A DNA stretch of 64,000 nt from Helicobacter japonicus (lineage in GTDB: Bacteria; Campylobacterota; Campylobacteria; Campylobacterales; Helicobacteraceae). A program made the position numbers and the translations under genes. Where the stretch lies: contig NZ_JRMQ02000002.1 of NCBI RefSeq assembly GCF_000762845.2, positions 1 to 64,000 of the forward strand. The letters are read 5' to 3'. This document shows, piece by piece, positions 44,790 through 54,170 of this stretch. The notes beneath the pieces were generated by a model. That model was not told the DNA's origin, did not search any database, and saw nothing but the letters and a program-made list of their open reading frames with translations. Numbering within the stretch: position 1 is the stretch's first letter; every line of letters starts with the position of its first letter.

Positions 44790-45662
44790 CTATAAATAGC
44801 CAAACACTCGCCTAAAGAAATCGGCAAAATGCTGCTTTTGAGGTGAGATAAGCATATTTTGTTCCAAATGAGCGAGAATATTTTTAGCAATAGTTTCAAT
44901 CTGCCCACTTACCGCACTTAAGGGTTCTGCTTTTACAACAATCTCACGCGCGCGCACAGCTTTTGCTATAACTTGGCTCTGCTCAATAAAACCAAGTGAA
45001 TGTAAATGCAATGAAGGGATATTTTTATGTGCTAAACCCACAATGCGCTCAAAAACAAGTTGTGCTTCTTTGGCATTTTTTACCATATTAAGAATCATAA
45101 AAATATCATTACGAATCTTGCTATTAAGCTTAATGGTAGCATACGCATCAGTAAGGGCTGAAGGATCGGGCATAGTTACCACCACCACCATATCACTTGC
45201 ATTTAAAAAATCTTGTGTAACACCACCAATCCCTGCTCCTGTATCGATAATGATATAATCTATATCATTTAAAATATCACTCTCATCAAGGAATCGTTCA
45301 AATACTCCACTATTGGCATATTTTAGAATCTCCTCACCATTATCACCTGGTATAAGATATAGACCTTCTTCAATAGGATAAATAATTTCTTGAAAGCTTG
45401 CTTCTCCTCGTAAAGCGTGAAGAATATTTTTTTGCGACCTAATACCAAAAATTAAATCAAGATTAGCTAGTCCAATATCCGCGTCAAAAACAGCTACTCT
45501 TTTTTTGTATTTCCATAAACAATAGGCAAGATTTGCGCTTATATTAGACTTCCCCACGCCTCCTTTACCCGAAGTGATAGCAATAAACTTTGTCGCGCTA
45601 AAATTACGTTTATCTTGACTTTGGATCAGAGATTGAAGCTCGTGGGCTTGATTTTGTATCAT
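44790..45662 (-). CDS. flhG: Flagellar number regulator FlhG (MinD-like ATPase)
   Basis: FlhG is a ParA/MinD ATPase that limits flagellar number and, in epsilonproteobacteria, helps place the division site. The 290-residue protein has the deviant Walker A KGGVGKSNISANLAY near 34-48, VAVFDADIGLANLDLIFG near 60-77 and IIDTGAGIGGVTQDFL near 140. I start it at ATG 45662 behind AAGAGG; the longer open frame adds nine residues overlapping the flhF end. The C-terminus (FRRVFGYL) is amphipathic, as a membrane-targeting helix would be. Neighbours are flhF and fliA. Confidence 0.93.
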   Translation of the reverse strand: MIQNQAHELQSLIQSQDKRNFSATKFIAITSGKGGVGKSNISANLAYCLWKYKKRVAVFDADIGLANLDLIFGIRSQKNILHALRGEASFQEIIYPIEEGLYLIPGDNGEEILKYANSGVFERFLDESDILNDIDYIIIDTGAGIGGVTQDFLNASDMVVVVTMPDPSALTDAYATIKLNSKIRNDIFMILNMVKNAKEAQLVFERIVGLAHKNIPSLHLHSLGFIEQSQVIAKAVRAREIVVKAEPLSAVSGQIETIAKNILAHLEQNMLISPQKQHFADFFRRVFGYL

Positions 45663-45689
45663 TTTATGCCTCTTTAAACACTTATACAA

Positions 45690-47177
45690 CTACTTTGTTT
45701 CTGGTGGTCTAAATCCATCAAGTAAGCAATCTACCAAATAATCATTTCCTGCTAATACCAAATCATTAGGCACTCCCTGCCCAATAGAAAGGTAAGAAAT
45801 AGGCTTTTTTGTCTCATACACGAGTGAAAATAGATTCCCAAAATAACGGCTTTCATCAAGTTTGCTAAAAATTAAAGTATCAATGTCAAGTTCGCTAAAA
45901 GCATTATATGTATCACGCAAATCTTCATACTTAGTATTTACCGATAACACAAGGCTTATATCGATTTTATAATCACTATTAAGATAACTTTTGAGTGTTT
46001 GGAGTTTTTTACGATCGTGTTGTGAATGTCCTGCTGTATCAACAAGAATATAATCACAATGCTTAAGAGAATCTATTGATTTATCAAATTCTTCTGGCTC
46101 TACCACTGTGTCAATACTTAGCTTCATCATACGCGCATATGCCATAAGCTGATCTACTGCTGCCAAACGATAGGTGTCAAGAGTAATCACACCTACACGA
46201 TAGCGTGCATTCATCATCAAAGAATAACGCGCAGCAAGTTTTGCTAAGGTTGTGGTTTTGCCTACTCCCGTAGGTCCTACAAGCATTAAGACTTTTTTTG
46301 TATTGTGCTGGAGATTCTCACCTCGACAATAAATCATTTTACGCAGCACCTCACGAAAATAACGTTTAATTGTTGTAGAATTTGAACGCATTTTTAAAGG
46401 CATAAGCTCTAAAGAAAGCTGCATAATCGTATCAAGATGTTCTTTTTTCATACCGCTAGCTTTAGCAATTCTATAAATTTCTGCAAACTCTTGGGGAATA
46501 TTTAAGCCATCATTTTTTGGTCCCTTTTCTTCCCATAGCATATTTTGAATGATTTTCATTCTATCATTAAGCTCATCAAGCTCATTTTTAATATTTTTTA
46601 ATTCAATCTTCTCATTAATATTTTGCGCAATACGCGTTTGTTGCAAACTTTGAATCCGCTCATTCACGCGTTCATCAATATTATCATTCATATTTGTATT
46701 GACCTTTAACATTTGTGCGTTGTTAGTTGGAGATGGGGCAATAGGATAAGAACGAGGGGCAGGAGATTGAATCTTAGGGTTTTCAGGCATATTGCTCGGC
46801 ACATTGGCAATTTGTGAGATTTGTTTGACCGCATCAGAGAGTTGAAGTGTTACCTCATCGTAAATTTTTGGTTGTTGTGCTTCTTTACGCCTTTTTGCCA
46901 TTTTTTTCTCTGCAATTTCATCAAGTCTTTTTTGCACACTATTTGGCGCAGATTCTACCGAATCTTGCTTTTGCTCCATATTTTCTACTTGAGAATTTGA
47001 GGATTGTGTATCATCATCAACAGCAACAACAATCTCATATAAACCCGATTGCGTAAGTGATTTTTTACGTATTTCTTTATTTTCTACGAGCAAAACATCG
47101 CTTCCAAAACTCTCCTGTGCCTTTTTAAGAGCTTGAGCTGGAGTATCACCCATAAAAGTATGAAGTTTTTTTGCCAT
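45690..47177 (-). CDS. flhF: Flagellar SRP-like GTPase FlhF
   Basis: FlhF is an SRP-family GTPase that chooses the pole for flagellar assembly and, in Campylobacter, acts upstream of sigma-54 genes. The 495-residue protein has an N-terminal domain with DTPAQALKKAQESFG near 10, a low-complexity middle (Gln, Pro, Asn rich, about 75-180) and the NG domain with [18 protein letters not shown] near 300-317, DTYRLAAVDQL near 330 and LVDTAGHSQHDRKK near 380. The start is ATG 47177 after AAGAGG. It is the first gene of the flagellar operon; upstream lies a 383-base gap to rpsB. Confidence 0.94.
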   Translation of the reverse strand: MAKKLHTFMGDTPAQALKKAQESFGSDVLLVENKEIRKKSLTQSGLYEIVVAVDDDTQSSNSQVENMEQKQDSVESAPNSVQKRLDEIAEKKMAKRRKEAQQPKIYDEVTLQLSDAVKQISQIANVPSNMPENPKIQSPAPRSYPIAPSPTNNAQMLKVNTNMNDNIDERVNERIQSLQQTRIAQNINEKIELKNIKNELDELNDRMKIIQNMLWEEKGPKNDGLNIPQEFAEIYRIAKASGMKKEHLDTIMQLSLELMPLKMRSNSTTIKRYFREVLRKMIYCRGENLQHNTKKVLMLVGPTGVGKTTTLAKLAARYSLMMNARYRVGVITLDTYRLAAVDQLMAYARMMKLSIDTVVEPEEFDKSIDSLKHCDYILVDTAGHSQHDRKKLQTLKSYLNSDYKIDISLVLSVNTKYEDLRDTYNAFSELDIDTLIFSKLDESRYFGNLFSLVYETKKPISYLSIGQGVPNDLVLAGNDYLVDCLLDGFRPPETK

Positions 47178-47560
47178 TCTATCCGCCTCTTTAGAAATTT
47201 ACAAACTAAAGTTTTATTGTAACTTTTTAGGGCTTAATAAAAAGTTTAATTTATGCTATCTCTTGATGAGAATTTGATACAAAGAGTAATTTTAATAGGT
47301 AATTTGCAAAAGATTCCTAGCATTAAAGAAAAACTCATAATTTATAAGCAAAACTTTAGAGAAATAAGGCTAAAATTGCGCCCTTTGTTTGCAACATTTT
47401 TTAGATTTACACAGGGATGGAAGTTCTATAAATAACTCTAGAAATATGCTATACAAATTCACACATACCAATCCTTATGCTTTGGTTGCAAACCCTAAAT
47501 ACTATGCTAGGGTTTTGTTAAGGGGTATGGAGGACAAACCACAATTCTAAGGAGACACTT
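47178..47560. other. Divergent control region between flhF and rpsB
   Basis: No gene is supported in this 383-base stretch. On the minus strand a TACAATAAAAC element near 47215 could be the flhF -10 box. A 60-codon plus-strand frame (47253-47435) lacks a ribosome site and is not called. On the plus strand GCTATACAAAT near 47448 may be the rpsB -10 box; the hairpin at 47490-47515 lies in the leader, followed by AAGGAG just before rpsB. Confidence 0.6.
47490..47515 (+). promoter_or_regulatory. Leader hairpin upstream of rpsB-tsf
   Basis: AAACCCTA and TAGGGTTT form a perfect 8-bp stem with a 10-base loop, 45 bases upstream of the rpsB ATG. A T-rich stretch follows. It may be an attenuator or a binding site for S2, since rpsB-tsf operons are controlled by S2 in other bacteria, but the known S2 site differs and this is inference. 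Confidence 0.4.
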
Positions 47561-48361
47561 ATGGTAACAATGAAAGATTTACTCGAATGCGGTGTGCATT
47601 TTGGACACCAAACACGTCGTTGGAATCCAAAAATGCAAAGATTCATTTTTGGTGCAAGAAAAAATATTCATATCATCGACCTACAAAAAACTTTGCGATA
47701 TTTTCGCTACACATACAATGTTGTTAAAGAAGCGGCAAGTGAGGGCAAAGTTATTATGTTTGTAGGCACAAAAAAACAAGCAAGTGAAACACTTAAACAA
47801 TATGCGGAATCTGTCAATGCACCTTATGTCAATTATCGATGGCTTGGTGGAATGCTAACAAATTTTAGCACGATTAAAAAATCGGTTCGTAGGCTTGAAG
47901 TAATTGAAGAGATGGAGAGTAGTGGGCAAATTGATTTGCTTACAAAAAAAGAAAAGCTAATGCTACAACGTAAAAAAGAAAAACTTGATAAATATCTCGG
48001 TGGTGTGCGACATATGAAAAAAGCTCCTGATATGATTTTTGTCATTGATGCAGCAAAAGAAAAAATCGCCGTAGCAGAGGCAAGACGGCTTGGCATTCCA
48101 GTAGTTGCACCACTTGATACAAATTGCGACCCAGATATGGTAGATTATCCTATTCCGGGAAACGATGATGCAATTCGCTCGATTCAACTTTTCTGTAAAG
48201 AAATCAGTGAGGCAATTTTGGAAGGACGAGCAGAAAATAAAGACGAACAAAATGAACAAGGGGAACAAATTGCTCCTATAACAGACGCAGAAAAACAAGA
48301 GGTTCTTGACGAAGTAACTGCTGAAGTTGCTGCACAAATGAAGAATCAAGAGGAGGCATAA
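47561..48361 (+). CDS. rpsB: 30S ribosomal protein S2
   Basis: S2 is a late-binding protein of the 30S subunit. The 266-residue protein has [19 protein letters not shown] at the N-terminus, [20 protein letters not shown] near 90, and the PS00963-type block [19 protein letters not shown] near 157, followed by [15 protein letters not shown]. The acidic C-terminal tail of about 35 residues is longer than in E. coli and is typical of epsilonproteobacteria. ATG 47561 follows AAGGAGAC. tsf follows after one base. Confidence 0.97.
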   Translation: MVTMKDLLECGVHFGHQTRRWNPKMQRFIFGARKNIHIIDLQKTLRYFRYTYNVVKEAASEGKVIMFVGTKKQASETLKQYAESVNAPYVNYRWLGGMLTNFSTIKKSVRRLEVIEEMESSGQIDLLTKKEKLMLQRKKEKLDKYLGGVRHMKKAPDMIFVIDAAKEKIAVAEARRLGIPVVAPLDTNCDPDMVDYPIPGNDDAIRSIQLFCKEISEAILEGRAENKDEQNEQGEQIAPITDAEKQEVLDEVTAEVAAQMKNQEEA

Positions 48362-48362
48362 A

Positions 48363-49430
48363 ATGGCAGATATTCCGGCACAGCTTGTAAAACAACTTCG
48401 AGAAATGACAGATGCAGGTATGATGGATTGCAAAAAGGCTCTTGTAGAAACAGAAGGCAATCTTGAAAAAGCAGTAGAATATCTCCGTGAGAAAGGCTTA
48501 AGCAAAGCAGCTAAAAAAGCTGATAGGGTAGCAAGCGAAGGCATTGTGAGCGTAGAAGTAGCGAGTGATTTTAGCAAAGCGAGCATTATTGAGATTAACT
48601 CTGAAACAGATTTTGTCGCTAAAAATGATACATTTAAAGACCTTGTGGCACAGACTGCAAAAATCGTGTATGACCATACGCTCTCTAGCACAGAATCTCT
48701 TCAAACGATGAGTATTGATGGTGTGAAGTTTGAAGAATATTTGCAACAAAATATTGCAAAAATTGGTGAAAATATTGTAGTGCGCCGCATTGCAAGCATA
48801 GAATCAAAGGGCAATGGCATTGTCAATGGTTATGTGCATTCAAATGGACGCGTAGGTGTGCTTATTGCTATGAAATTTAGTAAAGATAGCTCAAAAAATG
48901 CATGTGTAGAACTTGCAAAAAATCTCTGTATGCACGCTGCTGCAATGAAACCACAGGTGCTAAGCTACACAGAACTTGATAATGACTTTATCCAAAAAGA
49001 AAAAGTTGCTATCATTGCTGAATTGCAAAAAGAAAATGAAGAGTGCAAAAGACTTGGTAAGCCACTGCATAAGATTCCACAATACATCAGCCGCAGCGAA
49101 CTTAGTGAATCTGTACTTAAAGCACAAGAGCAAAAACTAAGGGAAGAGCTAAAAGCACAGAAAAAACCAGAGGCAATTTGGGATAAAATTTTGCCCGGAC
49201 AAATGGAGCGATTTATCGCTGATAGCACATTGCTCGACCAAAGAATGACACTTTTAGGGCAATTTTATGTAATGGACGATAAAAAGACAATTGCTCAAGT
49301 TTTAGAATCTAAGGGCAAAGAACTCGGCGATGAAATAGAGATTGTCGAGTATATCCGCTTTGAATTAGGCGAGGGCATTGAGAAAAAAGTTGAAGATTTT
49401 GCTGCTGAAGTTGCTGCACAGATGCAATAA
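48363..49430 (+). CDS. tsf: Elongation factor Ts
   Basis: EF-Ts exchanges GDP for GTP on EF-Tu. The 355-residue protein has the EF-Tu-binding N-terminal signature LREMTDAGMMDCKKAL near 10-25, the SEINSETDFVAKND block near 77 (here IEINSETDFVAKND) and the VNGYVHSNGRVGVL core block near 150. The length with a long coiled middle (KLREELKAQKKPEAIW) is characteristic of Helicobacter and Campylobacter EF-Ts. Coupled to rpsB through a one-base gap and a GGAGGC site. Confidence 0.97.
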   Translation: MADIPAQLVKQLREMTDAGMMDCKKALVETEGNLEKAVEYLREKGLSKAAKKADRVASEGIVSVEVASDFSKASIIEINSETDFVAKNDTFKDLVAQTAKIVYDHTLSSTESLQTMSIDGVKFEEYLQQNIAKIGENIVVRRIASIESKGNGIVNGYVHSNGRVGVLIAMKFSKDSSKNACVELAKNLCMHAAAMKPQVLSYTELDNDFIQKEKVAIIAELQKENEECKRLGKPLHKIPQYISRSELSESVLKAQEQKLREELKAQKKPEAIWDKILPGQMERFIADSTLLDQRMTLLGQFYVMDDKKTIAQVLESKGKELGDEIEIVEYIRFELGEGIEKKVEDFAAEVAAQMQ

Positions 49431-49435
49431 TCTGC

Positions 49436-49963
49436 ATGAGGCGGGTGGCTATCATCGGGCAGATTCTCCTTGTATGCTTCTATACAAGTGCCTATGGAGA
49501 ATCTACGCCACTTTCGCCCCCAAACATACCTGCATTAGATTCAGAAGATTCGCAAAATAACGACAAAGAATACGAGTATAGCTCTTATGGGCTAGGTGAT
49601 TTTCTCTTTGATGAGAGATTTTACTATCCTAAGGCTTTTGATAAAAAACTAAACACAACAACATCTGGCGGAGCATTTTCAAAACTAAGCATACTCGTAA
49701 ATACTTTTGGCACAGAATATGGATTTGTATTCAATGAAGATTCTATGACCTCTCATCATTATTCACAAAAGCATATTGCCTTTGATTTTGGCAAACTCTC
49801 CTTTGGTGGTGTTGGTAAAAACTTCCCGCAATTTTTTGGAGCAAAATTTCGCTATGAATATGGCTTTAGTGGGCAAGATTCTCATCGATTTGGTATTGAG
49901 GGTTATTGGCATCCTACATTTTTCAATATTCGTGGGTGGCAAATTTTAAGCTTAGAGGTATGA
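49436..49963 (+). CDS. Secreted protein of unknown function downstream of tsf
   Basis: The 175-residue protein has a signal peptide (MRRVAIIGQILLVCFYTSAYG) and a mature part rich in Gly, Phe and Tyr with alternating hydrophobic patterns (RYEYGFSGQDSHRFGIEGYW), which suggests a small beta-barrel or an outer-membrane-associated beta protein. It ends with Val rather than a terminal Phe. ATG 49436 lies five bases after tsf with no ribosome site of its own, so it may depend on coupling, or a GTG nine bases later may be used. I do not recognise the family; it might be a shortened outer-membrane protein. Confidence 0.6.
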   Translation: MRRVAIIGQILLVCFYTSAYGESTPLSPPNIPALDSEDSQNNDKEYEYSSYGLGDFLFDERFYYPKAFDKKLNTTTSGGAFSKLSILVNTFGTEYGFVFNEDSMTSHHYSQKHIAFDFGKLSFGGVGKNFPQFFGAKFRYEYGFSGQDSHRFGIEGYWHPTFFNIRGWQILSLEV

Positions 49964-50071
49964 CAACAAGTGCGCGTTAAACTATAAATACCTAAGAATA
50001 TATAGAATCCACAAATACGCACAACAAAACATTACATCAATAAATCAAAGTATGTTTTATATGCTATGGCA

Positions 50072-50086
50072 TAATAATCATTATTT
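50072..50086. promoter_or_regulatory. Candidate Fur box upstream of the ABC ATPase gene
   Basis: TAATAATCATTATTT matches the Helicobacter holo-Fur consensus TAATAATnATTATTA at 13 of 14 fixed positions. It lies 17 bases before the ATG of the LolD-like gene, where it would overlap the promoter or early leader and so allow iron-dependent repression. Confidence 0.5.
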
Positions 50087-50102
50087 CAAATAAAGGATAA
50101 CA

Positions 50103-50753
50103 ATGAATCCTCTGCTTTGTGCATATAATCTCTCTCATAGCTTTGAAACTATGCTTTATACACAAGTAAATCTCCAAATATGCGAAGGAGAAAGTATAGC
50201 AATCTTAGGCGTAAGTGGAAGTGGCAAATCCACGATTCTTAATAATCTCTCCACACTTCTTCCACCCAAAAGTGGTCGTGTGAGTCTGCTTGATAAAGAT
50301 GATATTTATTCCTTAAGTAGCAAAGAGCAGCTTTTATTACGCCGATTACACATTGGCATCGTATTTCAAGCGCATTATTTGTTTCGAGGATTTAGCGGTA
50401 TAGAAAACCTCAAGGTTGCTTCAATACTTTCTGGTGAGCGTATAGACAATGCACTTTTAGAATCTTTTGGTATAGATAAGGTTATTCATCAGCAAATAGG
50501 TGAGTTAAGCGGAGGACAACAACAGCGGCTTTCTATTGCGCGTGTGCTCACAAAAAAACCAAAAATCATTTTTGCAGATGAGCCAACAGGAAATCTTGAT
50601 AAACAAACAGCCTTGCAAGTAATGGAAGTGCTTTTTTCATATATCCGCACACATAATGCTGCACTTATACTTGCCACACACGACCAAGAAATAGCTAATT
50701 CTTGTAGCAAAATCTACCGCTTATATGATAATGCTTTACACGAGGTATCTTAA
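50103..50753 (+). CDS. ABC transporter ATP-binding protein (LolD-like)
   Basis: The 216-residue ATPase has Walker A GVSGSGKSTILNNLS near 36-50, Q-loop IVFQAHYLFRGFSGIENL near 87, the signature LSGGQQQRLSIARVL near 138 and Walker B IIFADEPTGN near 158. LSGGQQQR with EPTGNLD puts it in the LolD/MacB/FtsE class, where ATPases work with MacB-type permeases in lipoprotein release or export. No permease lies beside it; the next gene is a DedA protein. A Fur-box-like palindrome just upstream suggests iron control, in which case a metal or stress export role should be considered instead of LolD. Confidence 0.8.
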   Translation: MNPLLCAYNLSHSFETMLYTQVNLQICEGESIAILGVSGSGKSTILNNLSTLLPPKSGRVSLLDKDDIYSLSSKEQLLLRRLHIGIVFQAHYLFRGFSGIENLKVASILSGERIDNALLESFGIDKVIHQQIGELSGGQQQRLSIARVLTKKPKIIFADEPTGNLDKQTALQVMEVLFSYIRTHNAALILATHDQEIANSCSKIYRLYDNALHEVS

Positions 50754-50839
50754 ACGATAACTTCAAAAACACATTTGAGATTTATTATTATAATTATGCT
50801 AAAATCTTAGGCAAAGCAAAACACTATCCGCAAAGGAAA

Positions 50840-51415
50840 ATGATGCAAGATATTATAGATTCACTTGAACAATGGGGCTATATCCTTTTATTCCTCTATT
50901 CTCTAGGTGGTGGATATGTGGGACTCATTACAGCTGGAGTAATGAGCGCACTAGGTAAAATGGATTTATTCATAGCAATTTTTGTTGCAGGTGTAGGCAA
51001 TATGATTGGAAGCTCTGCCTTAGCGTATCTTGCACGGTATCAAAAAAATGATATTATGGCTTATCTTTCTAGCCATAAACGCAAAATTGCACTCTCTCAA
51101 ATATGGCTTAAAAAATATGGTTCTTTGCTTATTTTTTTCAGCAAATACCTCTATGGTATTAAGACGATTGTGCCTTTAGCGATTGGATTCAGTCGTTTTG
51201 ACTTAAAAATATTTTTTATACTCAATGCTATTGCTTGTGCCATTTGGGCAATTATTGTAGGTATATGCGGACATTATGCAAGCAATGGTGTCATTTTATT
51301 TCTTGAGAAAATAAATGCACACCCTTACATAATGCCTTTTGCATTTTTGTGTTTTGGTGTGATTTTATATATCATCATCGCACAAGTATCAAAAAAAGCC
51401 AAAAAAACTTTGTAG
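50840..51415 (+). CDS. DedA family (VTT-domain) membrane protein
   Basis: The 191-residue protein has the DedA plan: hydrophobic re-entrant segments near 15-60 and helices near 125-185. It contains FVAGVGNMIGSSALAYLAR near 49 and FFSKYLYGIKTIVPLAIGFSRF split as FFSKYLYGIKTIVPLAIG near 98, equivalent to the family F-x-R-x-x-P-x-x-R region with Lys in place of the first Arg. DedA proteins flip undecaprenyl phosphate or phosphatidyl lipids and support membrane potential. Upstream is the ABC ATPase, downstream the peptidoglycan O-acetylation genes, which use the same membrane-lipid environment. Confidence 0.8.
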   Translation: MMQDIIDSLEQWGYILLFLYSLGGGYVGLITAGVMSALGKMDLFIAIFVAGVGNMIGSSALAYLARYQKNDIMAYLSSHKRKIALSQIWLKKYGSLLIFFSKYLYGIKTIVPLAIGFSRFDLKIFFILNAIACAIWAIIVGICGHYASNGVILFLEKINAHPYIMPFAFLCFGVILYIIIAQVSKKAKKTL

Positions 51416-51475
51416 AATCTCTACATTTCATTTTGTGCTATAATACACACTTTTTTACACTGCACAAGGAATGTA

Positions 51476-52888
51476 ATGAGTTTTTTTTCCATTGAGTTTA
51501 GCGTAATATTGCTTTTGTTTTTTATTCTTTATTGGTTAGTCCCCTCATCTAAAGCGCAAAATCTCGCTCTCTTAGCTTTTAATTATTTTATTATTTACCT
51601 TTTTAGCCCTTATTTTGCGCTGATTGTGTTTATTTATACTTGTTTCGTGTATGTTCTTGCTCTTTTTATTGATAGTGTGCGCTCACATTTTATATTTTTA
51701 GCCTGTGTGCTTTTTGCAGTTTTGTTTTTGTGTTTTTTTAAATACTATGCCCATATCAAAGATGAATTTGATACACTCCTTGTGCTTTTAGGGCTTGATT
51801 TTCTTGAAATAGATATTATTTTTCCCTTAGGCATTAGCTTTTATACTTTTGCATCTATTACTTATTTGCGTTCTGTATATGAAAACACAAAAGAACTTGT
51901 GCAAGACAAATATTATGAAGAGAGTAATCCTGCGCTTGAAGGATTCTTTGCTCTAGCAACTTATCTCTCGTTTTTTGTTACATTTATTGCTGGTCCTATT
52001 ATGAGAAGTCAATATTTTTTCACACAATATCACGCAAAGCGCACATTTGGCTCAATTGACCTCATCATCGCCCTACTTCTTTTTGGGCTTGTGAAAAAAA
52101 CAATCATTGCAAACTACTTAGGTAATTACGCCACACCCATTCTTGATGCACCTTTTGAATACCACTCCCTTGAACTCTTGAGTGCTACCTTTGCATATAG
52201 TTGGCAATTATATTGTGATTTTAGTGGCTATGTGAATCTTGTATGCGCGTTTGGACTTATGCTAGGATTCACTTTACCACCAAACTTTAATATGCCTTAT
52301 ATGGCGAAGAATCTTAAAGATTTTTGGAATAGGTGGCATATAAGCCTTTCAACATTTATACGCGATTATATCTATATTCCTCTTGGTGGAAATAAAAAAG
52401 GATTTTTCTATACGCAACTTTTTGTGCTTATTGCCTTTGGACTTTCTGGATTATGGCACGGCAATACTTGGACATTTCTTCTTTGGGGACTTTTACACGG
52501 ACTAGGAATTATTTGGCTCAATATACTTAAACTCATAGAGTTTGACTTGCAAGATTTTCCTTTTTTTGGTGCATTTTTTACTTTTCTTTTTGTGAGTTTT
52601 TGCTGGATATTTTTTTATTACCACTCGCTTAACGAAGTCAGTAGTTTTTTCATCGCCTTTTACCAAGGATTTGAATCTCCTGTGCCCACATACACTTGGT
52701 GGCTTCTAGGTGCATTTTTTATATGCTTTATAAGCTACCCACTTATGCGCAATAGTATAAATCTCACACAAAAAGTTCTAAGCTTTATCCCTTGGTTTAT
52801 TAAACCTTTTGTTTTGAGCCTCATACTTACCTTGCTTATTGTTATAATGCCTTCTGGCATACCTCACTTTATTTATGCGAGTTTCTAA
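51476..52888 (+). CDS. patA: MBOAT O-acyltransferase, peptidoglycan O-acetylation (PatA-like)
   Basis: This integral membrane enzyme of the AlgI/DltB/PatA group moves acetyl groups across the inner membrane for modification of the wall. The 470-residue protein has about ten helices, FPLGISFYTFASITYLR near 117, DFWNRWHISLSTFIRDYIYI spread near 282-300 and LSGLWHGNTWTFLLWGLLHG near 324-343 with the catalytic histidine. Two SGNH hydrolases follow, which points to PatA rather than AlgI. A T8 run is found at codons 2-5 (51481-51488), a potential slippage site. The next gene begins within its stop codon. Confidence 0.85.
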   Translation: MSFFSIEFSVILLLFFILYWLVPSSKAQNLALLAFNYFIIYLFSPYFALIVFIYTCFVYVLALFIDSVRSHFIFLACVLFAVLFLCFFKYYAHIKDEFDTLLVLLGLDFLEIDIIFPLGISFYTFASITYLRSVYENTKELVQDKYYEESNPALEGFFALATYLSFFVTFIAGPIMRSQYFFTQYHAKRTFGSIDLIIALLLFGLVKKTIIANYLGNYATPILDAPFEYHSLELLSATFAYSWQLYCDFSGYVNLVCAFGLMLGFTLPPNFNMPYMAKNLKDFWNRWHISLSTFIRDYIYIPLGGNKKGFFYTQLFVLIAFGLSGLWHGNTWTFLLWGLLHGLGIIWLNILKLIEFDLQDFPFFGAFFTFLFVSFCWIFFYYHSLNEVSSFFIAFYQGFESPVPTYTWWLLGAFFICFISYPLMRNSINLTQKVLSFIPWFIKPFVLSLILTLLIVIMPSGIPHFIYASF

Positions 52889-54150
52889 TGCAACAAGCAA
52901 AATTTGTATTTATCATATTTTTTACGCTTTTGCAGCTGATTATTATTTTACACAGCTCAATCCTTACCTATGTAGAGCAACAATATCATAACTTTACAGA
53001 ATCTCCCCACGCATTCACAAGATTTTTCGGCACAATTTATCAAGAGACAATGCTTCAGGATAATGTTCTTTTCCGCTTTACCGATGAAAGTATGGCTTAC
53101 CTCGAAAATCTTTCACTCTCTCTTACCAATCAAACGCTTGAGATTCTAGGCATAGCCTCTAGTAAAAAATCTTTAGAAAAAGTATCCATAAATACTCACA
53201 ATATAACGCCCTCACAAGATTCTACACCCTTTGCCCACCATACAGATTCACAAGCTTATGCCAACAAAACCCCTACACAGCAATACCCAACAGACACATT
53301 ATTTCAAAGTGAGCAAAACAAAGAACAAGAAATCCAAACAATAGATGAAAATACGCATTCTTTCTTTGCTCACAATACAGAAAAAACACATCATCAAGCA
53401 CTTACCTATCAAGAAGAAAATTCCAACACAAACACCATAGCAGAGCAAAATATTGAAGAAAAGCCTATCGTTGAAAGCTATACACCTGTTCGCACTATCA
53501 GGAATCCGCGCATTCACATTGATGAAAACTCATCTGTTTTACTTGTGGGGGATTCTATGATGCAAGGTGTAGCTCCATATATTCTTAAGACTTTCAAAAA
53601 AGTGCATTTACACGGCATTAATCTTAGCAAACATAGCACAGGTTTAACTTATAAAAATTATTTTGATTGGGCAAAAGCAATTGAGGAGGTATTTACTACA
53701 CACGATAATATCGAGCTTGTAGTTGTGCTTTTAGGTGCAAACGACCCTTGGACTATGAAAAAAAATATTGCCTTTAAAAGTGCAAAATGGGAAGAGATTT
53801 ATCTCCAGCGCATAGAGGAGATTCTAAGTATTGCTCAATCTCACGGCGCACGCGTGGTATGGTATGAAGTTCCTTCGGTGCGAGAAAAATCACTCAATGA
53901 GAAAATCATTTATCTTAATAGCCTCTATGAGCGCAAAGTGAGAGAAAATGGGGAACTTTTCTTGCAAAGCAATGGTATTGTAACGCAAGGAGGGCATTAT
54001 TCTGCCTTTATCAAAAACAAAAAGGGCAAAAGTGTGCAAGTGCGTATTGATGATGGCGTGCATTTTACAGCACTTGGTTATCAGATAATGGCAAACATCT
54101 TTCTTAATGCCCTTGAAGTATTGCCAAAACAAGAGACAACACATCAATAA
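52888..54150 (+). CDS. SGNH hydrolase, DUF459-type, cell-wall acetylation (PatB-like)
   Basis: The 420-residue protein has an N-terminal membrane helix (about 5-25), a low-complexity Asn/Thr/Gln-rich stretch (about 95-200) and an SGNH domain: block I LLVGDSMMQGVAPYI with Ser223, block III VVLLGANDPWTM near 290, and block V DDGVHFTALGYQ with Asp/His near 393-396. It is tethered in the periplasm, next to the MBOAT protein with a one-base overlap. I infer that it is the acetyltransferase that passes acetate from PatA to muramic acid, but an esterase is equally possible from sequence. Confidence 0.75.
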   Translation: MQQAKFVFIIFFTLLQLIIILHSSILTYVEQQYHNFTESPHAFTRFFGTIYQETMLQDNVLFRFTDESMAYLENLSLSLTNQTLEILGIASSKKSLEKVSINTHNITPSQDSTPFAHHTDSQAYANKTPTQQYPTDTLFQSEQNKEQEIQTIDENTHSFFAHNTEKTHHQALTYQEENSNTNTIAEQNIEEKPIVESYTPVRTIRNPRIHIDENSSVLLVGDSMMQGVAPYILKTFKKVHLHGINLSKHSTGLTYKNYFDWAKAIEEVFTTHDNIELVVVLLGANDPWTMKKNIAFKSAKWEEIYLQRIEEILSIAQSHGARVVWYEVPSVREKSLNEKIIYLNSLYERKVRENGELFLQSNGIVTQGGHYSAFIKNKKGKSVQVRIDDGVHFTALGYQIMANIFLNALEVLPKQETTHQ

Positions 54151-54170
54151 ATGGAGATAGAATAAGTGCT

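Noticed and set aside
47253-47435. 60-codon plus-strand reading frame upstream of rpsB
   Set aside because: No ribosome site, no recognisable composition or motif, and it lies where the flhF and rpsB promoters are expected.
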